This document shows positions 33,654-42,142 of a stretch of DNA of 64,000 nt, piece after piece; within the stretch, counting starts at the first letter, position 1, and every line of letters begins with the position of its first letter. The DNA is taken from NCBI GenBank assembly GCA_030653545.1, contig JAURZE010000005.1, forward strand, positions 62,001-126,000, in the 5' to 3' direction. The notes below the pieces were generated by a model, which saw only the letters and a program-made list of their open reading frames with translations, made no database searches and was not told where the DNA came from. The stretch is from Nitrospira sp. Its GTDB lineage: Bacteria > Nitrospirota > Nitrospiria > Nitrospirales > Nitrospiraceae. Both the position numbers and the translations under genes were made by a program.

Positions 33654-33993
33654 GTTTCACGAAGACCGCATTGTCGTCATCGGTTCGTTGATGCGTCTCC
33701 CAAGAGTGACCAGAGCAACCAATGTCCCCTGACAGTGACGACACTGGCAGGTCGGGAGGGCGATCTCGCGTGAGGCGTTCGGCGACAGACTCGTTGCCGG
33801 CGTTGTCCCGTTACTCCCCAGGCAACTCCATCAGCGCCTCTTCACGCCGGTCGCGCTCTTGTGCGAGTGGTTGCGTCGTCCCCTATATGGTGAGGGGCCG
33901 CCTCTCTCTCTACAATCATCTCGCAGTGGCATCCAATTTGCTCAGTTCCTCTGAGACCAGAGGTCCTTGGAGGCATTGCAGGGAGGAGGTGTC
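33654..33993 (+). other. Intergenic region with no gene seen
   Basis: These 340 bases separate the DUF2459 gene from the zinc-ribbon gene. Short frames here have no credible start site or protein-like composition. It probably holds the promoter of the gene at 33994, and GGAGGAGG lies immediately upstream of that start. Confidence 0.4.
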
Positions 33994-34476
33994 ATGGCAC
34001 GCAAAGCGACAGCAGAAGAGTTGATCATGGAAGCGTTGGCGGTTGCGCAAGGCACAGGCTGCTCCTTCGAGCAGCTCATCACTGTGTGCCAGGGGCTTTC
34101 TTGGAATCAGATCTTTTCCGAGGTGGACCGGTTGAGCCGGGAGAGACGGGTTCAGCTCAGCCAAGAAAAACCGGGTGTCTACCATATCAGATTGGAGAAG
34201 CTAACGAGTTCCACACCGGTCGGCTCAGGTGGCCGCGCAGGCATAGGGCCTGAGTTCGCCGAAGAGAAGCGGAAGGATCACGGTGGGTGCCGCCGCTGCG
34301 GAGGGTTGCTCGTCCCGGAACAATTGCCTGAAGTCTTGCTCGACAGTGGTCCGGTCGAGGTCTGGGGCTGGCGTTGCGTGCAGTGCGGGCATGTTGTGGA
34401 CCCCGTGGCTCAGGGCCGGTATGCGGAACAGGGGCGCGTGGCTCGCCGACCCACGTCACCGCGGTTGCCGCAATAG
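33994..34476 (+). CDS. Winged-helix-like plus zinc-ribbon protein of unknown function
   Basis: The 160-residue protein has two parts. Residues 5-65 (TAEELIMEALAVAQGTGC..., SWNQIFSEVDRLSRERRVQL) look like a small helix-turn-helix or winged-helix domain. Residues 95-145 form a zinc ribbon with CRRCGGLL and WRCVQCGHVVDP. GGAGGAGGTGTC precedes the ATG at 33994. A frameshifted relative of the first domain lies at 37751-37973, and a relative of the zinc ribbon at 57346-57594, so the parts are mobile within the genome. It could be a transcription factor; no target is evident. Confidence 0.65.
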   Translation: MARKATAEELIMEALAVAQGTGCSFEQLITVCQGLSWNQIFSEVDRLSRERRVQLSQEKPGVYHIRLEKLTSSTPVGSGGRAGIGPEFAEEKRKDHGGCRRCGGLLVPEQLPEVLLDSGPVEVWGWRCVQCGHVVDPVAQGRYAEQGRVARRPTSPRLPQ

Positions 34477-34591
34477 GGCTATGCCGGTCAGCTTCGCTCC
34501 CTCAATCTCATGGAAGACCGAACAGGGGAACTAGGGCGTGACCGACGATACGCTGGCTGTGGGTAGGATCGGCAGGGTAACGGCTCGCCGC

Positions 34592-35245
34592 ATGAAGACG
34601 GTGAGCCGCATGAACGTGTGCGTCTGGTCTTGTGCGATTCTGATCGGAGTGATGCTGGGATAAGGGCAGGCAAGGGGGGAAAGCCCTTCTGCCTTGCCGC
34701 GGGTCTTTGAGCAGGCCCGACTCGGTATGGAGTTGGGCGAAATCTTGCGACTCAAGCCAGGTCTGGAGAAGACCAGACGGCGAGAAGCGGGGACGATCCT
34801 CCTGACAGGCAGTCCTGCCGACCGCCATCTCAAGCGGGTGGAGCACCGGTTCTTTTCTGCCCGACTGTATGAAATCCGAATCTCCTACCGGATAGATCGG
34901 CTCCCGCAGGGAGCCGTTGGATTGCTGGCACAGCTAAAAGACGCCTATGGCCCACCGAGGTTGGATCGCGAAGAGGATTTCGACCGGGAGCATGGAGACC
35001 TCAGCCGCTGGGGAACGGTCTGGGAAGACGCGCAGACCCGTCTCGTCCTCTTGGAGCGGCACTATGTCCACGACGCGCATGTGCTGATCGCGCTTACGTT
35101 GACGATGACCGATCAGGAACTTGCGCGCCGGTATGACGCCGCTCAAGAGGAGCAGGCACGCCGGAAATGGTGCAAGGTTCCGATCCCAACGCCGGAGCGC
35201 AGGCCCGTCGCGAAGACGGAAGCTCCTTCGGACGCAAGCAGGTAA
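34592..35245 (+). pseudogene. Exported protein gene with a stop codon inside its signal peptide
   Basis: In one frame, the ATG at 34592 starts a good signal peptide (MNVCVWSCAILIGVMLG), which is cut by TAA at 34661. The same frame then continues GQARGESPSALP and remains open for about 190 residues to the TGA at 35243. The body contains RLGMELGEILRLKPGLEKTR and HRFFSARLYEIRISYRID, which look like a folded domain. Either the gene is a recent pseudogene, or a cytoplasmic form starts at 34694 or a GTG. The family is not recognised. A single base change or sequencing error could explain the stop. Confidence 0.6.
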
Positions 35246-35276
35246 GAGCGAGGAAACAGAATGGGGAGGTCCAGAT

Positions 35277-36794
35277 ATGAAGGGCTCATCGAGAGGATGG
35301 AGAAAGGCGGCGCCGTCGCGAAGGGGAGGCGTTGCGCTGGGTGTGATCGCACTCTTGTTGTTCGGGTTCGTGAATTGTTCCCAGGGAGAGAGCTCCGGCG
35401 TGTCGTCCCCTCCGCCGGTGATCTCTGCGGCTCCTACCAAGACGGTTGGGATCGCGCTGGCGAACGAAACCTTTATTGCCGTGGCGAAACAGGCGAACGC
35501 ATCGGTCGTCACCATCGCTTCGACACGCAAGCGTGCCGCCCGCCAGCAGCCATTTCCCGGACCCTCCCCCTTCTTCGACGATCCGTTCTTCCGGCGATTT
35601 TTCGGTGAGCCGTTCGAGCGACGGTTTCCGGCTCCTCAAGAACGGCAGGAGCAAGGGCTCGGATCCGGCGTCATCGTGAACGCGGACGGCTATATCGTGA
35701 CCAACCATCACGTGATCGAACAGGCCGAGGAGATCATCGTCCTGCTGCCGGACAAACGCCGCCTGAAAGCGACACTCATCGGCGCCGACCCGAAGACCGA
35801 CCTTGCCGTGGTCAAGATCGAGGCGGCCAATCTCCCGACGCTCCCCTGGGGCGATTCGAGCCGGCTGCAAGTGGGTGAGGTCGCCCTGGCGGTCGGGAAT
35901 CCGTTCGGGCTCAATCAGACCGTCACGATGGGCATCATCAGCGCGGTGGGCCGGGCCAACATGGGCATTGTGGACTATGAAGATTTCATCCAGACCGACG
36001 CAGCCATCAATCCCGGCAATTCCGGCGGCGCGCTCGTCAATTTGAACGGGGAACTCATCGGCATCAGTACGGCGATCTTTACGAGGACGGGCGGCTACAT
36101 GGGGATCGGCTTCGCCATTCCGAGCAACATGGTCCGCAGCGTGATGACCAGCCTGATCAAGCACGGGAAGGTCGTCCGCGGGTGGCTGGGAGTCTCCATC
36201 CAGGAGCTCACAGATGAGCTGGCCAAACAATTCGACGTGGTAGAAGCGAAGGGTGCGCTGGTCTCCGATGTGATGGAGGACAGCCCGGCCGCGAAAGCGA
36301 AACTGGAGCGCGGCGACATCATCACGGCGTACAACAATGTGGCTGTGAAGGACCCGGTGCAGTTGCGCTCCTTGGTCGCAGACACGGAACCAGGCACGAC
36401 GGTCACCGTGACTATTTTCAGAGACAAGAAGATGAGGGACGTCAAGGTTGCCATCGGTGAACTGCCAAAGACCGTCTCCAAGGCGCGCGGTCCAGGCGAG
36501 AGGGGACGGGGCGAGCATGCGCTGGCCGGCGTGGGAGTCGAACCTCTCGCGCCGGAAGATCTGAAACGTCTCAAAATCGACGGGGGCGTGGCCGTGACCG
36601 AAGTCGAACGTGGCAGTCCGGCGGATCGGGCCGGGCTTAGGCAAGGCGACATCATCCGAGAAATCAACCGGAAGAGAGTGCGCACAGTCGAGGACTTCGA
36701 GCGCCTCGTGGACAAGCTGGAGCCGGAAGCTTCGGCCCTGCTGCTCGTGCATCGCGGCACGGCGTCGATCTTTCTGTCGATCAAACCGGAATGA
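35277..36794 (+). CDS. Do/HtrA-family periplasmic serine protease
   Basis: From the ATG at 35277, preceded by GGGGAGGT, the protein is 505 residues. A hydrophobic leader ends at FVNC, possibly a lipobox. The trypsin-like domain has the triad in TNHHVIE (His near 143), DPKTDLAVVKI (Asp near 178) and GNSGGALV (Ser near 249). Two PDZ domains follow (about 310-400 and 420-500). It degrades or refolds misfolded envelope proteins. A Pro/Phe-rich insert (FPGPSPFFDDPFFRRFF) between leader and protease domain is typical of DegP-like proteins. It converges with, and overlaps by 14 bp, the gene on the opposite strand. Confidence 0.93.
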   Translation: MKGSSRGWRKAAPSRRGGVALGVIALLLFGFVNCSQGESSGVSSPPPVISAAPTKTVGIALANETFIAVAKQANASVVTIASTRKRAARQQPFPGPSPFFDDPFFRRFFGEPFERRFPAPQERQEQGLGSGVIVNADGYIVTNHHVIEQAEEIIVLLPDKRRLKATLIGADPKTDLAVVKIEAANLPTLPWGDSSRLQVGEVALAVGNPFGLNQTVTMGIISAVGRANMGIVDYEDFIQTDAAINPGNSGGALVNLNGELIGISTAIFTRTGGYMGIGFAIPSNMVRSVMTSLIKHGKVVRGWLGVSIQELTDELAKQFDVVEAKGALVSDVMEDSPAAKAKLERGDIITAYNNVAVKDPVQLRSLVADTEPGTTVTVTIFRDKKMRDVKVAIGELPKTVSKARGPGERGRGEHALAGVGVEPLAPEDLKRLKIDGGVAVTEVERGSPADRAGLRQGDIIREINRKRVRTVEDFERLVDKLEPEASALLLVHRGTASIFLSIKPE

Positions 36795-37062
36795 AATGCC
36801 CGAGGCGGCGTTCTTGTGGCGGGCCTTCCAATCGGGAGACACGGATTGCCGCTCCGGCAAGCTCGATCCCATCCATGATCTGAATGAGCCGATGCGCATC
36901 GTTCGGATTCGAGACTTCGATGACGGCAGATCCGACCGACCGGCCCTGGGCGTTGACGACCAGCGCACTGCGGAGAAAGCCGGGACACCATGCGAAGAGG
37001 GTGGCCACTTCGTGATGGGTCAGACGTGAGGGGAGAAGATCGACTGCCAAGAGGGTAGACAT
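36781..37062 (-). CDS. Small RRM-like (RNA-recognition fold) protein
   Basis: Read on the minus strand, an ATG at 37062 preceded by AAAGGAGG encodes 93 residues. The pattern STLLAVDLLPSRLTHHEVATLF, then GRSVGSAVIEVSNPNDAHRL and DGIELAGAAIRVSRLE follows the beta-alpha-beta-beta-alpha-beta plan of bacterial RRM proteins, with an RNP2-like and an RNP1-like strand, although the aromatic residues of RNP1 are not kept. Its 3' end overlaps the end of the htrA-type gene by 14 bp in convergent orientation. Assignment rests on pattern only. Confidence 0.6.
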   Translation of the reverse strand: MSTLLAVDLLPSRLTHHEVATLFAWCPGFLRSALVVNAQGRSVGSAVIEVSNPNDAHRLIQIMDGIELAGAAIRVSRLEGPPQERRLGHFIPV

Positions 37063-37750
37063 CGGACGCCTCCTTTGGTGGGTCATACGTGCTGGCGAGG
37101 GCTACGCGTCATAATGCAATGTCGATACCGATCACGGCTAGCACCGCGGAGGTCACGTCTCGCTGAGTGAATAGATCTGCGACGGGAACCGGCTGGGGAG
37201 CCCGGAACCCGCAGCCGGTCATGTTCTAGCCCGGCGAGTGCGATCAAGATCTCGTGCGTGTCGTGATCCGGAGCAGTATGAAATGCCGTCCCTCCTGTTA
37301 TGGGGTTTACGGGGCAGTCTGCGCCAGCAAGAAGTTTGTGTGGATGGGCGACTAGTCCGCAAGGCAAGAGAAGAGATCCTCCCTCACGTCTAATTTCCTG
37401 GACAGGGAAGCCGCAGGAAGGAACAACAGGAGAACGCAGTGCGCGGACACACGGGCCGGGTGCATGAGCGCACAGAATTTGAAGGTATCCAGCTCAACAT
37501 GATTCGTACGACTGTTTCCAGAAGCCTGGGGCGTTTGGCGTCAGGCCGCACAGCATGGCTGACGCTTCCCTCCCCACAGAGTTGAACGCACCTCTTCAGC
37601 CTGGTGACGATCGTTCGCTTGCCACCTTGTTCTATCTGTTGTGCCCCAACCATTTCGCGCTCGCGCTGTGACCGGCATGCTAACTGCACTGCCTGATTGC
37701 GACATCGCGGCGACGATCCTGAGTGGGAAAAAGAAGGACGTATAGACGGG
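37063..37750 (+). other. Long intergenic region without a recognisable gene
   Basis: About 690 bases with mixed composition and frequent stops on both strands. Short minus-strand frames (for example 37083-37367) have no ribosome binding site and unusual His/Pro/Arg-rich translations. I see no tRNA cloverleaf, terminator with T-tract or repeat array. It probably contains the promoter of the RRM-like gene near 37063-37110 and decayed DNA upstream of the broken gene at 37751. Confidence 0.35.
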
Positions 37751-37973
37751 ATGCATGACTACAGAGCAACAGATCGTATCCTGGACCGGGCTGCGCGCAA
37801 TCCCGAGTGCGCCATCGAAGATGGCATGCGCTTCTGTCTGGCATCCTGCCTGGAACCAGGCGTTCAGTGAAATCGATTGGATGAGTCGAACTGGGCAGGT
37901 GGGGTTGATGGTGAAAGGGCCAGGACTGTATGCGGTGACCACGGCCACGCTGCCGACAAGGATGACAGCATGA
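37751..37973 (+). pseudogene. Frameshifted relative of the wHTH-like domain gene
   Basis: The ATG at 37751 opens a frame reading MHDYRATDRILDRAARNPEC, then IEDGMRFCLASCL. Around 37845 the match passes to another frame reading AWNQAFSEIDWMSRTGQVGL then KGPGLYAV and ends with TGA at 37971-37973. Together these match the first domain of the protein at 33994 (SWNQIFSEVDRLSRERRVQL, KPGVYHI). The two halves lie in different frames, so the gene is probably broken. Its end overlaps the next start (ATGA at 37970), suggesting a former operon with the PepSY gene. Confidence 0.6.
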
Positions 37974-38347
37974 CGATGCATAAACTTGTGATCACGCTCG
38001 CTGTCGTTGGCGGTCTGGTGTTGGCGTTTGGAAACGAGGCCTGGAGCGACGAGAAGGCTGGAAAGAACAAAGCGGAGACAAAGGACAAGATCGAGATGGC
38101 GGCGGCGGCAAAGGTCACCATCGAGCAGGCTGCCAAGACTGTCTCCGATAAAGTGCATGGCAAGGTTATCGAGGCGGAGCTTGAGAAGAAGCATGGGAAG
38201 CTGGTGTGGGAAGTCGAGGTGGTGACATTGGAGAACAGACTCCTGACCGTGCATGTGGACGCGGATTCTGGCCGCGTCATCGATGTGGAAGAGAAAGAGG
38301 CAGAACGGGAGAAACCGCGCGAACGCAAGCGGGAGCATCAGCCATGA
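37970..38347 (+). CDS. Exported PepSY-domain protein
   Basis: The 125-residue protein has a signal peptide (LVITLAVVGGLVLAFGNEAWS) followed by a Lys/Glu/Ala-rich linker and one PepSY unit: VTIEQAAKTVSDKVHGKVIE, then WEVEVVT and VHVDADSGRVIDVEEKE. The C-terminus is highly charged (KEAEREKPRERKREHQP). PepSY proteins often inhibit proteases or regulate envelope processes. It overlaps the SodC-like gene by 4 bp, so the two are co-translated. Confidence 0.82.
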   Translation: MTMHKLVITLAVVGGLVLAFGNEAWSDEKAGKNKAETKDKIEMAAAAKVTIEQAAKTVSDKVHGKVIEAELEKKHGKLVWEVEVVTLENRLLTVHVDADSGRVIDVEEKEAEREKPRERKREHQP

Positions 38348-38970
38348 ACGATGAGACGCCGAGAGGAAATCTCATGGATCGATCGAAGCTGTGGCTGATC
38401 ATAGGGATGATCGGCGCGCTTTCGCTGGTCGGATGCACGCGGCACTATACGGGCGAGCACCTTACTCCATTCACGGCCAAGGTTGTGCTCAGCGGGTTGG
38501 GGATTGTCGGAGAAGCCACGCTCCTCGAAGCACGCGAAGGCCGGGTGCGCCTTCTGCTCACGCTGACTGGGACGCCGGCCAGCAAGCTGACTCCGGGACG
38601 TCATGCCATCCACATTCATGAGACGGGACAATGCGAGCCTTTTTCCGCCGCGCAGGGGCACTTCGATGGGAATGTGGACTCGGCCGCCAATCCTCAGGCC
38701 AATGTCAGTCCCGGCTTAGAGAACCATCCGTACCATCTCGGCGACCTTCCAAACCTTTTGGTGACCGAGTTGCCGAACGGGGAGCGCAGGGGCTCGCTGA
38801 TCACAGTGACCAGCCGCATCACCTTGTCGCCGGGACTCAATACGCTGTTCGACCAGGACGGCAGCGCCCTCGTCATCCATGAGCTGGAGGACCAGTATCT
38901 TCCTGATCCGCCGAACAAAGACGCGCCCGGTGGACCCAGGATTGCTTGCGGCGTGATTATAAAAGGGTAA
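38344..38970 (+). CDS. Cu/Zn superoxide dismutase-family lipoprotein
   Basis: The 208-residue protein starts at the ATG overlapping the PepSY stop and has a lipobox LVGC. The SodC signatures are HAIHIHETGQC, HFDG, HPYHLGDLPNL and DGSALVIHELEDQY, with PRIACGVI at the end for the disulfide. The copper and zinc His/Asp ligands appear to be present. It would detoxify superoxide at the periplasmic face of a membrane. The frame is open upstream to 38206, but those residues overlap the PepSY gene. Confidence 0.88.
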   Translation: MNDETPRGNLMDRSKLWLIIGMIGALSLVGCTRHYTGEHLTPFTAKVVLSGLGIVGEATLLEAREGRVRLLLTLTGTPASKLTPGRHAIHIHETGQCEPFSAAQGHFDGNVDSAANPQANVSPGLENHPYHLGDLPNLLVTELPNGERRGSLITVTSRITLSPGLNTLFDQDGSALVIHELEDQYLPDPPNKDAPGGPRIACGVIIKG

Positions 38971-39346
38971 CTCGGCACAATCGGATCGGGATCGGCTGAG
39001 ATGGGGCGGAGGAAATCGTCTGACAAGCCGGGAGTCACCGATGGCGAGCGGAGCGGCTCTTCTCGGTTTCGCGATCATGGCGATAGGCCTCCGGGCGATC
39101 GCATCGTCCGGAGAGGATTCCTGGTTCCTGTGGTGTTTGGCGATGAGGCGCGCGCGCGTCCTGGTCTGAAACGCCCCAACCGTTTGCGGCATTCTTTTCG
39201 CTGCGTGGTAATCGCCCGATATAACGTGTGGACTTTCAGGGGTCTTATTCCAATGCCTGGTGGTGTGTCGCTGGCATTGAGCGTGCAGTCCATTGCTCAA
39301 TGAGCGATGGTGCAGGATTTCTCCGGGGGAGCGAGAGGAGCAGGTT
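38971..39346 (+). other. Intergenic region with no gene seen
   Basis: These 376 bases contain a frame at 39001-39303, but it is Arg-rich, lacks a ribosome binding site and resembles no family known to me. The region probably carries the promoter for the envelope gene group starting at 39347. GAGAGGAG lies just before that start. Confidence 0.4.
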
Positions 39347-39694
39347 ATGAATATGAAGAACAGGCTGAACGTATTCGCGTATGGACTGATGTTGTGCCTG
39401 ACAGCCGGGTTGATCGAGTCATCCGCACTCGCTGAATCGCGCGTCACGATGCGGATTGTCCAAGGCGAGGTGGTCGCCACGAATCTCAAGGATGACCCCC
39501 CGGCCATCGTCGTGAAAGTGACGATGCCGAACCGGGAGGAACTCATCGTCGGGGCGACGGTGCCACCAGGTACTCACGTGTCGAGAGGCAAACGGGCGGT
39601 CGCGCTGGCCGAAATTCACGTGGGGGAGAAAGTCGTGCTGGGGTATCTGAAGCAGCCGGACGGTCTGACGGCTCGATCGATTCATGTCCAATAA
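39347..39694 (+). CDS. Small exported protein of unknown function
   Basis: The 115-residue protein has a clear signal peptide (NVFAYGLMLCLTAGLIESSALA, cleavage after ALA). The mature 85 residues are beta-rich (VTMRIVQGEVVATNLKD, AIVVKVTMPNREELIVGATV, GEKVVLGYLKQPDGL) and may form a small barrel. GAGAGGAG precedes the ATG at 39347. It lies 17 bp before a Pal-like lipoprotein gene, probably in the same transcript. Confidence 0.7.
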   Translation: MNMKNRLNVFAYGLMLCLTAGLIESSALAESRVTMRIVQGEVVATNLKDDPPAIVVKVTMPNREELIVGATVPPGTHVSRGKRAVALAEIHVGEKVVLGYLKQPDGLTARSIHVQ

Positions 39695-39711
39695 TGAGGA
39701 GGGGATGTCGC

Positions 39712-40392
39712 ATGGGGCCTCTATCCGTGATACGCGCGACGGGTCTAATCGGGTGCGTGATCTTGCTGGAGATGCTGGCCGGATGCGCCGGCCGGAGAAT
39801 CAACACCTCGGTGTCGGATCAGACATTTGTGCCCGGGCTATCGCCGCGGGTTGACGCGCCGGTCGTCGAGCAAGCGAAGGTCGAAGAAGCGACGGTGGCG
39901 CCTGTTGTGCCAGTGCCGCCCGCGTCCGTGGAGCTACCGAAGGGGGAACCTTCCGTTTCGCCCAAACCCCCTGCTGCTACGGTGGCGCCGCCCGCGCCGG
40001 CGCGGGTGGAAGAAGCGCGAGTCGCAGAAGAACCAATGGCACCGGCTCCCGCAGTCCAGCCGCTGTCGCTGGCCGATGTCTATTTCGACTTTGATCAGTA
40101 TACCGTTCGGACTGAGGCGCAAGCGGTTCTGGAAGCCAATGCGCGGGCGCTGAAACAGGATCGTGCCGTCAAGATTATGATCGAAGGCCACTGCGATGAA
40201 CGCGGGACGCTGGCCTATAACATGGTTTTAGGCGAGCGGCGAGCCAACGCGGCGAAGCGCTACTTGCAGGAGTTGGGTGTGCCTGCGTCGCAGCTCGAGA
40301 CGGTGAGTTATGGCAAGGAACGGCCATTTTGCGCGGAACATAGTGAGGCCTGCTGGCAGTCGAATCGCCGCGCGCATTTCAGAAAGCCGTAA
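39712..40392 (+). CDS. OmpA/Pal-family peptidoglycan-associated lipoprotein
   Basis: The 226-residue protein has a lipobox LAGC (Cys about 24), a Pro/Ala/Val-rich linker of about 80 residues, and an OmpA-like domain: VYFDFDQYTVRTEAQAVLE, EGHCDERGTLAYNMVLGERR and VSYGKERPFCAEHSEACWQ. These match Pal. GGAGGGGATGTC precedes the ATG at 39712; an ATG at 39694 would add six residues. It tethers the outer membrane to peptidoglycan. No tol genes are adjacent. Confidence 0.88.
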   Translation: MGPLSVIRATGLIGCVILLEMLAGCAGRRINTSVSDQTFVPGLSPRVDAPVVEQAKVEEATVAPVVPVPPASVELPKGEPSVSPKPPAATVAPPAPARVEEARVAEEPMAPAPAVQPLSLADVYFDFDQYTVRTEAQAVLEANARALKQDRAVKIMIEGHCDERGTLAYNMVLGERRANAAKRYLQELGVPASQLETVSYGKERPFCAEHSEACWQSNRRAHFRKP

Positions 40393-40478
40393 GAACGCCG
40401 GTCCTGCCTGGTTTCCACCGCCGGTCGATCGCAGGGGCGCAGGAAGCGGGGCCGGATCGCACAAGAGGGAGGTCATGT

Positions 40479-41099
40479 ATGCGGAGTCTGATCGCATCGT
40501 TCGTTTCTGGTGTCGCCCTGATGGGTGCAGTCGGTTGCGCCGGGAAAGGCAACATCATTCCCATTCAGCTTCAGCCGGCCCCGCTCAGTGCGGGCCACGC
40601 GGCCAAACCGCCGGACGCCGTGCGGGTGTCGGTCGCGCCCTTTGAAGACCAGCGTCAGGAGAAGAATCGCCTCGGGGTCCGCACCCACCTGTGGGGAGGC
40701 GAAAGCGTGTTCAATGTGCCGGGCGGCTTGCCCGGCGAGGCGGCGGCGCAGGCGTTGGCGGACTATCTGGCGGCGAGAGGCTGGCAGGTCGTTAAGCCAG
40801 GCACCGCGGACAATCATGCCGATGTGATCCTCTCCGGGAGGATCCTGGATCTTGCGGTGGACGCCAAGAGCGGCGTCGGGTCGACGAAATTGACCGGCAG
40901 CTCCAGGCTGGCTGTTCAGGCGAGGAATACCGGCGACGAGAGCCAGGTGCGGATGACTTTGAGCAGCGCGGGCTCGGACCGCGTGTTCTGGTTCGTACCG
41001 GACGATGCCCAGGCGTTACTCAATGACATCCTTAACGAGAGCTTCGACAAGCTCATGCGCGACGTAAAGGTTGAACAGCGCAGGCTTAGGCTGCAATGA
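40479..41099 (+). CDS. Lipoprotein of unknown function
   Basis: The 206-residue protein has a signal sequence with lipobox GAVGC. The mature part starts with a Pro-rich linker, then a strand-rich region (VRVSVAPFEDQRQEKNRLGV), an alpha segment GEAAAQALADYLAARGWQVV, then ADVILSGRILDLAVDAKSG. This pattern resembles YajG-type and TolB-N-like lipoproteins of unknown role. GAGGGAGGTCAT precedes the ATG. A more distant lipoprotein with similar organisation is encoded at 42723. Confidence 0.7.
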   Translation: MRSLIASFVSGVALMGAVGCAGKGNIIPIQLQPAPLSAGHAAKPPDAVRVSVAPFEDQRQEKNRLGVRTHLWGGESVFNVPGGLPGEAAAQALADYLAARGWQVVKPGTADNHADVILSGRILDLAVDAKSGVGSTKLTGSSRLAVQARNTGDESQVRMTLSSAGSDRVFWFVPDDAQALLNDILNESFDKLMRDVKVEQRRLRLQ

Positions 41100-41238
41100 C
41101 TATCGCGACGAGCAGCGTCGCCCGCGCGGCATCGTGGGCGCACGCGGGCCTGGCGAAGACTTCCGTGAGTTCCGGATTCCCTTCGAGGCCATCGCGACAC
41201 TGTTACGGGAACGGATGTTGAGGGACTTGTGGAAGTGA
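41098..41238 (+). other. Coding-like fragment, unidentified
   Basis: Immediately after the lipoprotein gene, a different frame with strong GC-rich third positions reads DYRDEQRRPRGIVGARGPGE, then FREFRIPFEAIATLLRERML and stops with TGA at 41236. There is no start codon with a ribosome binding site, and the frame opens into the preceding gene. It may be the decayed end of a gene, or it may be expressed through a frameshift. I do not recognise it. Confidence 0.3.
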
Positions 41239-41248
41239 GCGCGACGCC

Positions 41249-42142
41249 GTGCAGGGAAGGCTGGAAGCCGTGGCCTGGTCAAGTGGCGGAATGTTGCCGG
41301 TGTTCACGGAGGTCATCGAGCGCACGATGGACTACCAGGTTCGATCAGGTGATACGGTGCTGGGGATCGCCGGACGGTTCGGAGCGGACTGGCAGGCCGT
41401 GGCGCAGGCCAACGGTTTGAGAAATCCGGACCGCATCTATCCGGGCCAGCGGCTCATGGTCGAGATGAGGCGCATTGTCCCGGGTCTGTTGGAGCACGGG
41501 GTCATCATCAATGTGCCGGAAGCGATGCTCTACTATTTTGAGAACGGTAGGGTGGTCTTCTATGCCGGTGTCGGGCTCGGCAAGCCGGGCCGCTGGCGTA
41601 CGCCGACGGGGCCATTCGTCGTCCGCACGAAGGAACGCCACCCGACTTGGGAAGTGCCCTTGTCGATTCAGCAGGAAATGGAAGCCGAGGGGCGGGTCGT
41701 GCTCACTCGCGTGCCACCCGGTCCGGAGAACCCCTTGGGCGAATTCTGGCTGGGGCTCTCGATCCCCGGCTACGGCATCCATGGCACGATTGCGCCGGCG
41801 AGCATCGGGCACTACCAGAGCCACGGATGTATCCGCATGCATCCGGACGACATCCGCCGATTGTTTGCCCTGGTCGCGGTCGGGACGCCGGGAGCACTCG
41901 TGTATCATCCGGTGAAGGTGGCTCGCGAGGAGAGCCGGGTCTCTGTCGAGGCACACCCGGATGTCTATGGGTTCAACCGTCCTCGCCTCCGCGAGGTTGA
42001 AGCGGCTTTGCGGGCGTTGGACGTTCCTCTCGACTGGAACCGCGTCAGCCAAATTCTGACGAAGCCCAACCGCATGGCCGAGAGGGTCTCTCTGGAGGCA
42101 GCGCTGGGTCGGCAGGTCAGAAAGAAGGACCACCTCGCATGA
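41249..42142 (+). CDS. L,D-transpeptidase with LysM domain
   Basis: The product is up to 297 residues: an N-terminal LysM repeat (YQVRSGDTVLGIAGRFGADW, IYPGQRLMV) and a YkuD catalytic domain ending with IHGTIAPASIG and SHGCIRMHPDD, with the active Cys near residue 194. It would form 3-3 cross-links in peptidoglycan or attach proteins to it. The start is uncertain: GTG 41249 or ATG 41291. Neither gives a signal peptide, which is odd for a periplasmic enzyme, so the true N-terminus may have been lost or lie in another frame (see the fragment at 41098-41238). It overlaps the next gene by 4 bp. Confidence 0.85.
   Translation: MQGRLEAVAWSSGGMLPVFTEVIERTMDYQVRSGDTVLGIAGRFGADWQAVAQANGLRNPDRIYPGQRLMVEMRRIVPGLLEHGVIINVPEAMLYYFENGRVVFYAGVGLGKPGRWRTPTGPFVVRTKERHPTWEVPLSIQQEMEAEGRVVLTRVPPGPENPLGEFWLGLSIPGYGIHGTIAPASIGHYQSHGCIRMHPDDIRRLFALVAVGTPGALVYHPVKVAREESRVSVEAHPDVYGFNRPRLREVEAALRALDVPLDWNRVSQILTKPNRMAERVSLEAALGRQVRKKDHLA

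Noticed and set aside
35286-36968. Minus-strand open frame opposite the HtrA-type protease gene (560 codons)
   Set aside because: Antisense shadow with biased His/Arg composition. The plus strand carries the full catalytic triad and PDZ domains.
38971-39346. Plus-strand frame of 100 codons at 39001-39303
   Set aside because: Arg-rich, no start signal, and no similarity to any family I know; treated as non-coding.
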